From Pseudomonadota bacterium (GTDB lineage Bacteria; Pseudomonadota; Alphaproteobacteria; Sphingomonadales; Sphingomonadaceae): DNA of 7,272 bases. The DNA lies in the NCBI GenBank assembly GCA_023386135.1, contig JAEWKG010000199.1, positions 1 through 7,272 of the forward strand, given 5' to 3'. Every line of letters starts with the position of its first letter. The first letter of the stretch is position 1. The notes below the pieces were generated by a model. That model did not search any database. It saw only the letters and a list, made by a program, of their open reading frames with translations, and was not told where the DNA came from. This document shows, in pieces, positions 1 to 6,920 of this stretch. The position numbers and the translations under genes were made by a program.

Positions 1-2176
1 GCCCGAAGGTGTTGTTGATCACCGCCTTGTCGAGCGCGTTCTTGATCCATCCACCGACATGGATGCCGTTCGCAAGATCGATACCGAGCGCCGCGTCCAC
101 CAGCACATTGGACGGGCGCAGCTGAACGTCGGAGGTGCGATTGGCGACACCGCCGGAGGTGTACTGGTCGTCCTGATAGACGGCGTTGATCGAACCGTTG
201 ATCCGCCCGAACGACAAGTCGCGATCCCACAGCAGCCCTACAGCGCCCGACCACTTCGGTGCATAAGCCAGCGGGAGGTCGCTGTTATCGGTCGGGTTGT
301 TGACGCCGTCGCTGGTAAGATCGGTCAGGTTCTCGAGGAACCGGGCGTGAAGGTAGGCGGCGTTGGCGTTCACGCGGAACCCGCCGCCCAGCACGATTTC
401 GGTTTCCGCCTCGACCCCGTCGATGCGCGCCTTGCCCGCATTGGTGACGATCGATTCGTAGACGCCGGCCGAGGTAAGGCCCTGCGTTCCCACCTGCATG
501 TTCGAATAGTCGGACCGAAACGCCGCCATGTTGAAGCGGACGCGCCGATCGAGGAGTTCGGACTTGAAGCCCGCCTCGAAGCTGGAGACGGTTTCCGCGC
601 CGTACGGCCCGGCGGAGGTGAAGCTGGCCGCGCGTCCGTTGAAGCCGCCGCTGCGGAAGCCCTTCGACCAGCTGCCATAAAGCAGCAGGTCATCGGTGGC
701 CTTGTAGCTCACGCCGAGCTTCGGCGAGAAATTGTCCCAGCTCGCGCGATAGGTCATCGAGGTGGGGAAGAAGAGCGGCTGGTTGGTGAAGGTCTTGTCT
801 TCGGAGCTGTAACGGCCCCCCGCGGTCAGCGTCAGCGCTTCGAACGGGTGCACATCCACCTGCCCGAACGCCGCATAAGCGCTGTTCGACTGACTCGCGA
901 TCTGCGGGACGGTTGCGCCGCCGTAGATCAGTCCGCTCTGTCGGTTGGTGATGTTGTAGGACTGGTTGAGGTAGAAGAGGCCCGCGACGTAGTCGATCAG
1001 GTTCGAGCCTTCCGACGCGATCCGCACTTCCTGGCTGAACTGGTTGTGCTTCTGGTCGCGATAGGCGGAGAAGAAGTCGATCGCGCTGCCGTCGTAGTCG
1101 CTCTGCACCTTGTCGTAGAATTCGCGGTAGCCGGTCACCGAGGTGATGGTCGCGCCCCCTAGGTGCCAGTCCATGGTGTAGGCGATGCCCCAGGTATCGA
1201 GCTTCGCGAACAGCGGCGTGTTGTCATAGACGGTGTACGGATCGGTCGGATCGGAATCGCCCGCCGGCACCACCGGGGTGGCGGTCCCGGTGTCTGGACT
1301 GAAGTTGTAGTAGACGTTGCCCGGCAACGAGGCATTGCGGAATGCCGCGCCCGAGCCGCGCTCGCGGTCGTAGTCGACGACGAGGGCGGCTTCGAACTCG
1401 GGAGTGGGCTTGGCGACAAAGGTCACCCGGCCCGAGAACACCTCGTTGTCGCCAACGCGCTTCTTGGTGGTCGCGTCGTAGTTGTAGCCATCGTAGTTCT
1501 TGTACAGGCCGCTTACGCGCACCGCGAATGTGTCGCCGACGGGCGTCTCAAGCGCGGCGCGGACTTCGCGCCGGCCGTGATCGCCGCCGGTCAGCAGGAT
1601 CTCTCCGCCGGGGGTGTCGCCGGGGCGCTTGGTGCGCACGCTGACGACGCCGCCGATCGTGTTGCGTCCGTAAAGCGTGCCCTGCGGGCCGCGAAGGATC
1701 TCGACCGACGAGATGTCGAAGAAGTCTTGCAGGGCGCCCGAGTTGCGCGCGAGGTAGACGCCGTTCATCTCGACGCCGACCGCCGGTTCGAAGGTCGATT
1801 CCACGTCCGCGAAGCCGAGTCCGCGGATGAAGAAGGCGCTGGCGTACGGGTAGGCACCGACCGGCGCGAGCACCACGTTGGGCGTCTTGGCGTTGAGGTC
1901 GGTGAGTTGCTGCACGGCCTGCGCCTCGAGGCTCGCGCTGTCGAACGCGGTGACCGATACCGGCACGTCCTGCAGCCGCTGCGAGCGGCGCTGCGCGGTG
2001 ACGATGATGTCGGACACTTGCCCATCCTGGCCATCGGCGACCGTCGCCGAATCGTCCGTGGCTGCAGAGTCGGTCGCGGTAGGATCGGCGGACTGCGCCT
2101 GCACAGCCGACGGGGCGGTCACGAGAGCCGCCGCGAGCGCGAGGGCGGAAATGGCAGGGGTGATCGGCTTCCTCAT
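1..2176 (-). CDS. TonB-dependent outer-membrane receptor (3'-truncated by window edge)
   Basis: Energy-coupled outer-membrane import channel; 725 codons are open from the ATG at 2176 to the window edge with no stop. Residues 1-27 form a Sec signal peptide (RK n-region, Ala/Leu-rich core, likely cut after AVQA). A TonB box-like segment, SDIIVTAQRR, lies at about 55-64. The plug domain (about 66-185) carries FFIRGLG (114-120) and VEILRGPQGTLYGRNTIGG (158-176), the hallmark TonB-receptor plug signature. The rest is rich in aromatic and polar alternating strands, as in a 22-strand barrel, with GGRYSSEDKTF and YGSWSKGFRSGGFNGR as typical barrel segments. The visible end (GGWIKNALDKAVINN) resembles the penultimate strands, so probably only some 30-60 residues are missing. 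The start follows AAGGAG by 8 nt. No Fur-box-like sequence is seen upstream, so iron regulation is not supported. Its divergent neighbours are CoA-ester catabolic genes, suggesting import of an organic substrate rather than a siderophore (inference). The exact ligand is unknown. Confidence 0.95.
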   Translation of the reverse strand, partial: MRKPITPAISALALAAALVTAPSAVQAQSADPTATDSAATDDSATVADGQDGQVSDIIVTAQRRSQRLQDVPVSVTAFDSASLEAQAVQQLTDLNAKTPNVVLAPVGAYPYASAFFIRGLGFADVESTFEPAVGVEMNGVYLARNSGALQDFFDISSVEILRGPQGTLYGRNTIGGVVSVRTKRPGDTPGGEILLTGGDHGRREVRAALETPVGDTFAVRVSGLYKNYDGYNYDATTKKRVGDNEVFSGRVTFVAKPTPEFEAALVVDYDRERGSGAAFRNASLPGNVYYNFSPDTGTATPVVPAGDSDPTDPYTVYDNTPLFAKLDTWGIAYTMDWHLGGATITSVTGYREFYDKVQSDYDGSAIDFFSAYRDQKHNQFSQEVRIASEGSNLIDYVAGLFYLNQSYNITNRQSGLIYGGATVPQIASQSNSAYAAFGQVDVHPFEALTLTAGGRYSSEDKTFTNQPLFFPTSMTYRASWDNFSPKLGVSYKATDDLLLYGSWSKGFRSGGFNGRAASFTSAGPYGAETVSSFEAGFKSELLDRRVRFNMAAFRSDYSNMQVGTQGLTSAGVYESIVTNAGKARIDGVEAETEIVLGGGFRVNANAAYLHARFLENLTDLTSDGVNNPTDNSDLPLAYAPKWSGAVGLLWDRDLSFGRINGSINAVYQDDQYTSGGVANRTSDVQLRPSNVLVDAALGIDLANGIHVGGWIKNALDKAVINNTFG

Positions 2177-2184
2177 CGCATGCT

Positions 2185-2190
2185 CTCCTT
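2185..2190 (-). promoter_or_regulatory. Ribosome binding site of the TonB-dependent receptor
   Basis: AAGGAG on the minus strand lies 8 nt before the ATG at 2176-2174. Another ATG at 2181-2179 is only 3 nt from this site and opens a two-codon frame (ATG CGA TGA) whose stop overlaps the chosen start. The spacing and the signal peptide both favour 2176 as the true start. Confidence 0.7.
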
Positions 2191-2226
2191 GGTGGGCGAT
2201 CGCCATTCTGTGTGGCCGCTCCGGTC

Positions 2227-2239
2227 GCATACGGTATGC
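2227..2239. promoter_or_regulatory. 13-bp perfect palindrome, candidate operator of the receptor gene
   Basis: GCATAC-G-GTATGC has perfect 6-bp arms around one base. It lies about 50 nt upstream of the receptor start, within the region where the receptor's -10 or transcription start should fall. A repressor site is the simplest reading, but no regulator gene is in the window to assign it to. A chance palindrome in a short intergenic region cannot be excluded. Confidence 0.4.
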
Positions 2240-2258
2240 TTCGTGTGGAGATTGTCAA
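2231..2258 (-). promoter_or_regulatory. Candidate sigma-70-type promoter for the receptor
   Basis: On the minus strand a perfect TTGACA (2258-2253) is followed after 16 nt by TACCGT (2236-2231), which matches three of six -10 consensus bases, including the leading TA and the final T. The -35 lies inside the upstream tandem operator copy and the -10 lies inside the 13-bp palindrome, so both could control it. The weak -10 keeps this tentative. No comparably spaced promoter was found for the plus-strand genes. Confidence 0.3.
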
Positions 2259-2292
2259 TTTGTTTGACAAAGATTGTCAGATGATTTGACTT
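2249..2292. promoter_or_regulatory. Tandem 22-bp operator-like repeats in the divergent intergenic region
   Basis: Two interrupted palindromes lie side by side: TTGTCA-N7-TGACAA (2252-2270, perfect) and TTGTCA-N7-TGACTT (2274-2292, imperfect right arm). Both begin with the identical nonamer AGATTGTCA (2249 and 2271) and share TTTGAC (2263 and 2285), so the whole unit is a 22-bp direct repeat. That is close to two helical turns, which places both copies on the same DNA face. Each copy also fits the T-N11-A pattern of LysR-type regulators (T2255/A2267 and T2277/A2289), though other families use similar sites. The AT-rich stretch stands out from the GC-rich surroundings and lies between two divergent genes, so it could control both. 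Confidence 0.6.
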
Positions 2293-2326
2293 ATGCGGAC
2301 CGCGGGACGGACCGCCGCACGCACTC

Positions 2327-2331
2327 GGGAG
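2327..2331 (+). promoter_or_regulatory. Ribosome binding site of the CoA-transferase
   Basis: GGGAG lies 7 nt before the ATG at 2339 and supports that start. No other well-spaced in-frame start was noticed between it and the operator region. Confidence 0.6.
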
Positions 2332-2338
2332 TAGGCGA

Positions 2339-3529
2339 ATGCAGGATCGAAGCGCCACTGGCCCCCTCGCCGGATTGCGGGTTCTCGAACTCGGGCAGCT
2401 GATTGCGGGCCCGTTCTGCGGGCAACTGCTCGGCGACATGGGGGCCGAGGTGGTGAAGGTGGAGCCGCCCAGCAGCGAACGGCGCCGCGGCGGCGATCCG
2501 ATGCGCGACTGGGGCCAGGGCGAAGTGCCGACCTGGTGGCGGGTCATCGCCCGCAACAAGCTCTCGATCGCGCTCGACCTGAGCGATGCCGCCGATCAGG
2601 CGACCGCTCGCGAGCTCGCTGCCCAAGCCGACATCCTGATCGAAAACTTCCGCCCGGGAACCCTGGAGAAATGGGGCCTGGCGCCCGAAGTGCTCATGGC
2701 GGCCAATCCGCGCCTGATCGTCGTACGCGTATCCGGTTACGGGCAGACCGGGCCCTACGCCCAGCGCGCGGGTTTTGGCGGGATTGGCGAGGCGATGGGC
2801 GGCTGGAGAGCCATCGTCGGCGAGCCCGACCGGGCACCGGCACGCATGGGCGTATCGATCGGCGATAGCCTGGCGGCGACCTACGCCTGCATGGGGGCGC
2901 TCGCGGCGCTGCATGAGCGCGAGCGCAGCGGCTTGGGCCAGGTGATCGACGTCGCGCTCTACGAAAGCGTGCTCCAGGTAATGGAAAGCCTCGTGCCGGA
3001 GCAGGCCATCAACGGCCACGCCCGGCGCCGCACCGGCTCGATCCTGCCGGGCATTGCCCCGTCCAACGTCTATCCCTGCAGCGACGGCGAATACCTGATC
3101 GGCGCCAACGGCGACGCCATCTTCGCCCGTCTTGCCGAAGCGATGGAACAGCCCGAGCTGGCGCGCGACGAGCGCTACGCCACGCACACCGCGAGGGGCG
3201 CCAATCAGACCGCGCTCGATACGCTTATTGGCGAGTGGACGCGGTCCTTGACCGTCGAGCAACTCGAAGCGTTGATGATTGAGCACGCCGTCCCCGCGGG
3301 CCGAATCTATGGCGCTGTGGACATGTTGGACGATCCGCATTTCGCCGAACGCGGCGCGATCGTGCGCGTACCCGACGCGGAGCTTGGCGAGGTCGCCATG
3401 CAGGGGGTGTTTCCGAAGTTCTCGCGCACCCCTGGCGGTATTCGGCGCGGGGCGCCTTTGGGCGTGGGACAGGACACGGCCGAGGTGCGGGAACGCTGGC
3501 TGGGTACGAACCGGGAGGCAGCACAATGA
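2339..3529 (+). CDS. Class III (CaiB/BaiF family) CoA-transferase
   Basis: Cytoplasmic enzyme moving CoA from an acyl-CoA donor, often succinyl-CoA, to a carboxylic acid through a covalent aspartyl intermediate. Its 396 residues match the usual family length of about 380-430. The N-terminal CoA-binding part shows LAGLRVLELGQLIAGPF (10-26), LGDMGAEVVKVEPP (31-44) and ENFRPGTLEKWG (102-113). The nucleophile is probably D176 in GVSIGDSLA (171-179). GQVIDVALYESVL (200-212) is a second family motif. The region where alpha-methylacyl-CoA racemases carry a catalytic His reads RAGFGGIGEAMGG (143-155) without His, which argues for a transferase rather than a racemase. Its overall pattern recalls succinyl-CoA:glutarate/hydroxymethylglutarate transferases (recalled, not searched). 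Its stop overlaps the downstream acyl-CoA ligase start by ATGA, so the two are probably translated together. The acceptor acid cannot be named from sequence. Confidence 0.93.
   Translation: MQDRSATGPLAGLRVLELGQLIAGPFCGQLLGDMGAEVVKVEPPSSERRRGGDPMRDWGQGEVPTWWRVIARNKLSIALDLSDAADQATARELAAQADILIENFRPGTLEKWGLAPEVLMAANPRLIVVRVSGYGQTGPYAQRAGFGGIGEAMGGWRAIVGEPDRAPARMGVSIGDSLAATYACMGALAALHERERSGLGQVIDVALYESVLQVMESLVPEQAINGHARRRTGSILPGIAPSNVYPCSDGEYLIGANGDAIFARLAEAMEQPELARDERYATHTARGANQTALDTLIGEWTRSLTVEQLEALMIEHAVPAGRIYGAVDMLDDPHFAERGAIVRVPDAELGEVAMQGVFPKFSRTPGGIRRGAPLGVGQDTAEVRERWLGTNREAAQ
3513..3518 (+). promoter_or_regulatory. Ribosome binding site of the acyl-CoA ligase
   Basis: GGGAGG sits inside the 3' end of the CoA-transferase gene, 7 nt before the ATG at 3526. 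It allows independent initiation in addition to coupling through the ATGA overlap. Confidence 0.65.
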
Positions 3530-5064
3530 GAATCACCCGTGCGATCGAACGCGCCGCCGTATGCGGGGCCGACAACCGGGCCATCGTGGACGGCAGCGTC
3601 GTACGGCGCTGGCGCGAGGTGGCCGACCGCGTCGCGCGCGCCGGGCAGGCTATTGCCGCGCTACCGATCGCGCCCGGCGAGCACGTCGGTATCCTGGCTG
3701 CGAACGGGGAAACATTCTTCACGCTCGATTTCGCAATACCCTGGGCTGGCGCGGTCGCCGTGCCTCTCAACACGCGCCTCACCCCATTGGAGCTGGCGTT
3801 CCAGTTGAAGGACGCAGACGTCCGCACCTTATTCTATTCACGCGAATACGCCGTCACGGCTGCCGGACTGAAGCAGGATGGCGCCGTCCGCCGCATCGTC
3901 GCGATGGACGAGCCCGATGCGGCCGCCGATGACGATCTCGGCGCGATGATCGCGCGAGGCCATCCGATCGATCCAGCTGCTCTGGGCGATCACGACCTTG
4001 CTGCCATCTATTACACCGGCGGCACGACAGGTCTCCCCAAGGGGGTCATGCTGAGCCATGCGAACCTCTACGCGATGGCGGCGAACCTCTTGATGTCGAT
4101 CCCGTTCGACGAGACCTGCACGGTGTTCCACGCCGCACCGATGTTTCACCTGGCCGATATCGCGACCCTGTTCGCGACCATGACCGCTTCCACCCATGTC
4201 TTCCGCCGCACCTTCGACGCGCCCGACATGCTGCGCGCCTTCGCCGAGCACGGCGTGACCCACTGCTTCACGGTACCGGCGGTGATCGAACGGCTGGCGA
4301 GCGACCCGCTGGCGAGCGAGCTCGACCTGTCGGCCCTCCGCGTGCTCGGTTACGGCGGTGCGTCGATGCCGGCCGCGTCGCTCGATGCGGCGCGCACCCG
4401 CTTTCCGCAGGTCGACTTCGTACAAGGCTTCGGCCAGACCGAGATGGCAGCGGCGACCTTCCTGTCGCCGCGCTGGCATCGCGCCGACGCCCCAGCCGAC
4501 AAGCTGCGCAGCTGCGGCCAGGCGTGCCCCGGTTACGACTTGCGCATCGTCGACGAGGCGGGCCGCGAGGTGCCGCGCGGAACGGTCGGCGAGATCGTCG
4601 GTCGCGGTGGCAACGTGATGCTGGGATACTGGAACCGCCCGGAGGAAACCGCCGAGGTGATGAAGGACGGATGGCTGCACACCCGCGATCTCGGCCACAT
4701 GGACGATGACGGGTTCATCTACATCACCGATCGGGCCAAGGACATGATCATCTCTGGCGCGGAGAACGTGTACTCGATCGAGGTCGAGAACGCCTTGTCC
4801 TATCACCCCGGTATCGCCGAAAGCGCGGTGATCGGGGTGCCCGACGCCAAGTGGGGCGAACGGGTGCACGCAATCGTCGTTCCCCGCGCGGGTGCCGTGC
4901 TCGATAGCGAGGAGATCATCGCCTTCTGTCGCACCCGGATTGCCGGGTACAAATGCCCCAAGACTATCGGCCTGCGCGCCGATCCGTTGCCGCGTTCGGC
5001 CGCGGGAAAAATCCTGAAAGGCCCGCTGCGCGATGCTTACCGGGAGGGAGCAATCCCCGCTTAG
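3526..5064 (+). CDS. AMP-forming acyl-CoA ligase (ANL superfamily)
   Basis: Activates a carboxylic acid to its CoA thioester through an acyl-AMP intermediate, using ATP, in the cytoplasm. At 512 residues it has the full length of the family. Motifs appear in canonical order: phosphate loop YTGGTTGLPKG (163-173), PMFHLA (205-210), GYGGASMP (275-282), GFGQTE (301-306), the ribose-binding Asp in WLHTRDLG (383-390, D388), the hinge region DRAKDMIISGAENVYSIEVE (402-421), and the C-terminal catalytic Lys in RSAAGKILK (490-498, K495). All catalytic positions are intact. It most resembles medium/long-chain fatty-acid or aromatic-acid ligases, but the acyl pocket cannot be interpreted by eye. It is the second gene of a two-gene plus-strand operon. 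It ends 39 bases before the convergent lactonase gene; the gap holds only a weak 5-bp hairpin, so termination is not obvious. Confidence 0.95.
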   Translation: MRITRAIERAAVCGADNRAIVDGSVVRRWREVADRVARAGQAIAALPIAPGEHVGILAANGETFFTLDFAIPWAGAVAVPLNTRLTPLELAFQLKDADVRTLFYSREYAVTAAGLKQDGAVRRIVAMDEPDAAADDDLGAMIARGHPIDPAALGDHDLAAIYYTGGTTGLPKGVMLSHANLYAMAANLLMSIPFDETCTVFHAAPMFHLADIATLFATMTASTHVFRRTFDAPDMLRAFAEHGVTHCFTVPAVIERLASDPLASELDLSALRVLGYGGASMPAASLDAARTRFPQVDFVQGFGQTEMAAATFLSPRWHRADAPADKLRSCGQACPGYDLRIVDEAGREVPRGTVGEIVGRGGNVMLGYWNRPEETAEVMKDGWLHTRDLGHMDDDGFIYITDRAKDMIISGAENVYSIEVENALSYHPGIAESAVIGVPDAKWGERVHAIVVPRAGAVLDSEEIIAFCRTRIAGYKCPKTIGLRADPLPRSAAGKILKGPLRDAYREGAIPA

Positions 5065-5103
5065 TACCGGCCGCAAAAGCGAAGCGCGGGAACGGCGCTC
5101 CGG

Positions 5104-6030
5104 CTATCCTTGGTGGGCGAGGCGCAATCCAGGCCTGGGCCAACGCAGCTTGTAGAGCCGTCCCGAGCTCGAAGCGGTCGCCCAGACAGTGCGGTCATCG
5201 GGGCCCCCGAAGGCGAGATTGGTCACCGCCAGTTCGGGAAAGGGCACGAAGTCCCAATCGCCACTCGGGCGCACGATAGCGATACCGCCCTTGACCAGTG
5301 AACCGACGCAGATCGCTCCGCTTTCCTCAACCTTGAGGCTGTCGAACAGGCGATAGTCGGGCATCGTCACGACGAGCTCGCCCGGGGTCAGCGGATTGTC
5401 GGGTGCGGCAAGCTCTCCCGGCGCGGCGATGCGCCGCGACCATACCCGGCTGGTCGGCGTCTCGGCCCAATACAATCGCGATCCGTCCGGCGAGATGCCG
5501 ATACCGTTGGGCCCGTGGAGATGGTCGATCGCCAACCTGATCGCCGAGCCGTCCGCAGCCGCGTGGAAGATCGCGCCATGCTCGTGAACATCGGCGCGTG
5601 GCTTGCCGTGGTCGGTGAACCAGAAGCCACCCTGTCCATCGAACACCAGGTCGTTGGGTCCGCGCAGCGACCGCCCCCCGCACTCGCTGTAAAGCTCCGT
5701 CACCTCGCCGGTTGCGAGATCGACACGCTGGATCGAGCCGCTTACGTAATCGGCCGGGGTGCCGTTCGGAATGACCGCGCCGGCGATCTCGTGCCAGGTG
5801 AACCCGCCGTTGTTGCAGACATAGACCGCGCCGTCCGGCCCCAGTGCGGCGCCGTTCGGCCCGCCGCCCAGCTCCGCCACGACTTCGATTGTGCCATCGG
5901 GCGAGACGCGGGTGAGCGTACCGCGCTGGATTTCCACCAGCAGCACGCTGCCGTCCGGCATCGCAATCGGCCCTTCCGGGAACTGCAGTCCCTCGGCAAC
6001 GACTTCCATCGCGAGTTCGATTTCGTTCAT
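5104..6030 (-). CDS. SMP-30/gluconolactonase/LRE-family lactonase
   Basis: Six-bladed beta-propeller hydrolase of 308 residues, the usual family size; members open lactone rings using one divalent metal. Probable metal and active-site residues are all present: E19 in FPEGP, N126 in RGPNDLVFD, N175 in HGPNGIGISPDG and D230 in FDSLKVEESG. Repeated G-x-D-G/PDG turns (SPDG, GPDG, SPDG) mark the blades. No signal peptide is seen, so it should act in the cytoplasm. It is the last gene of a minus-strand operon: its ATG overlaps the TGA of the aldolase gene (ATGA). Pairing with an aldolase and a VOC protein suggests a lactone intermediate in a catabolic pathway (inference), rather than sugar metabolism, since no sugar gene is nearby. 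The true lactone is unknown; paraoxonase-like esterase activity is an alternative. Confidence 0.9.
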   Translation of the reverse strand: MNEIELAMEVVAEGLQFPEGPIAMPDGSVLLVEIQRGTLTRVSPDGTIEVVAELGGGPNGAALGPDGAVYVCNNGGFTWHEIAGAVIPNGTPADYVSGSIQRVDLATGEVTELYSECGGRSLRGPNDLVFDGQGGFWFTDHGKPRADVHEHGAIFHAAADGSAIRLAIDHLHGPNGIGISPDGSRLYWAETPTSRVWSRRIAAPGELAAPDNPLTPGELVVTMPDYRLFDSLKVEESGAICVGSLVKGGIAIVRPSGDWDFVPFPELAVTNLAFGGPDDRTVWATASSSGRLYKLRWPRPGLRLAHQG

Positions 6031-6920
6031 GGTAAACTTGCCTCGAAGGGGCCGGCCTTGCTCAGCGCACTGACCGGTGTCTTGCCCAATTTCTCACCCA
6101 GCCAGCGCGCGGTCTGGATCAACGCGGGAAGGTCCAGCGCAAGGCGATCGCCGAGAGCGTAGGCCACATCCTCGCTGGCGACGTTACCCGCCGCTCCCGG
6201 TGCGAAGGGGCAGCCACCGGTTCCCCCGATTGCTGCATCGATCGTCGTCGCGCCCGCCTCGACCGCGGCGCAGACGTTGGCGACGCCCATGCCGCGCGTA
6301 TCGTGGAAGTGAACGCGCAAGGCCGTCCCGTTGCCGACCGCCGCGCGCACCGCGGCGATCGTGCCGGCGACCTGCGCAGGCGTCGCCACGCCGATGGTAT
6401 CGGCGAGTGCTATCTCCGAAAAACCGGCGGCGCGGAGGCGGCGGGCGATATCGACGACACGTGCGAGCGGCGTCGGCCCTTCGAATGGGCACCCGAAGGC
6501 GACCGCGATCGTCACCTGCGCGTCCCGTGCGGCCTCACGCGCAAGCCCCAGCGCATCTATGGCCATCGCTACGCTTTCGTCGGCCGACTGCGCCTGGTTG
6601 CGGATGCCGAATGTGTCGCTGGCGACGACGACCAAGCCGAGCTCGTCGATCTCGGTCTTCAGCGCCCGCTCGGCCCCACGGCGGTTGAGCACCAACCCGA
6701 TGTGACGCGCCCCTCCCCTGGGCAGCGCAGCGATCACCGCTTCGGCGTCGGCCATTTGCGGGACGCGAGCGGGATTGACGAAGCTCGCCACCTCCAGACG
6801 GGTCGCGCCGGCCCGCGTGGCGCGCCGGATCAATTCAACCTTGTCAGCGGTCGATAATATGGCCTGCTCGTTCTGCAGGCCATCGCGCGGAGAAACCTCG
6901 ACGAATGTCAGGTCGGTCAT
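6027..6920 (-). CDS. Hydroxymethylglutaryl-CoA lyase-like aldolase (DRE-TIM family)
   Basis: A TIM-barrel aldolase that cleaves a 3-hydroxy-3-methyl-acyl-CoA; the type enzyme turns HMG-CoA into acetyl-CoA and acetoacetate. Its 297 residues match bacterial HMG-CoA lyases. The catalytic and metal motif VSPRDGLQNE (9-18, R12 and D13) opens the protein. E43, the metal histidines H204 and H206 in VHFHDTRG, the catalytic C237 in GGTGGCPFAPGAAGN (232-246) and N246 are all present. ADTIGVATP (173-181) and GCPFEGP (143-149) are further family motifs. Two differences from the classical enzyme as recalled: FVNPARVPQMAD (47-58) instead of the FVSPKWVPQMAD form, and Thr in place of Leu just before the GGCP loop. 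The substrate may therefore be an HMG-CoA analogue. It overlaps both neighbours by ATGA, and its own GGAG lies 5 nt before the ATG. Classical leucine-degradation genes are not visible beside it. Confidence 0.92.
   Translation of the reverse strand: MTDLTFVEVSPRDGLQNEQAILSTADKVELIRRATRAGATRLEVASFVNPARVPQMADAEAVIAALPRGGARHIGLVLNRRGAERALKTEIDELGLVVVASDTFGIRNQAQSADESVAMAIDALGLAREAARDAQVTIAVAFGCPFEGPTPLARVVDIARRLRAAGFSEIALADTIGVATPAQVAGTIAAVRAAVGNGTALRVHFHDTRGMGVANVCAAVEAGATTIDAAIGGTGGCPFAPGAAGNVASEDVAYALGDRLALDLPALIQTARWLGEKLGKTPVSALSKAGPFEASLP

Noticed and set aside
2195..2204. GGCGATCGCC palindrome upstream of the receptor
   Set aside because: The same 10-mer occurs inside the aldolase gene near 6144, and such GC-rich palindromes are common by chance here.
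59..2284. Two long plus-strand open frames (59-1162 and 1163-2284) opposite the receptor gene
   Set aside because: Their translations are Arg/Val/Gly-rich without recognisable motifs. The minus strand encodes an unmistakable TonB-dependent receptor over the same bases. Long antisense frames are expected at this GC content.
2264..2296. Plus-strand promoter with TTGACA at 2264 and TTATGC at 2291
   Set aside because: The 21-base spacing is too long and the -10 match is poor, so the CoA-transferase promoter remains unassigned.
2291..3526. 411-codon minus-strand open frame opposite the CoA-transferase
   Set aside because: No family motifs are present and it is an antisense shadow of a gene with clear CaiB/BaiF motifs.
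3838..5076. 412-codon minus-strand open frame opposite the acyl-CoA ligase
   Set aside because: His/Arg/Gly-rich sequence with no motifs, fully shadowed by the intact ligase gene.
5083..5099. AGCGC-N7-GCGCT hairpin in the convergent gap as an intrinsic terminator
   Set aside because: The stem is only 5 bp and no T-run follows on either strand, so it is too weak to call a terminator.
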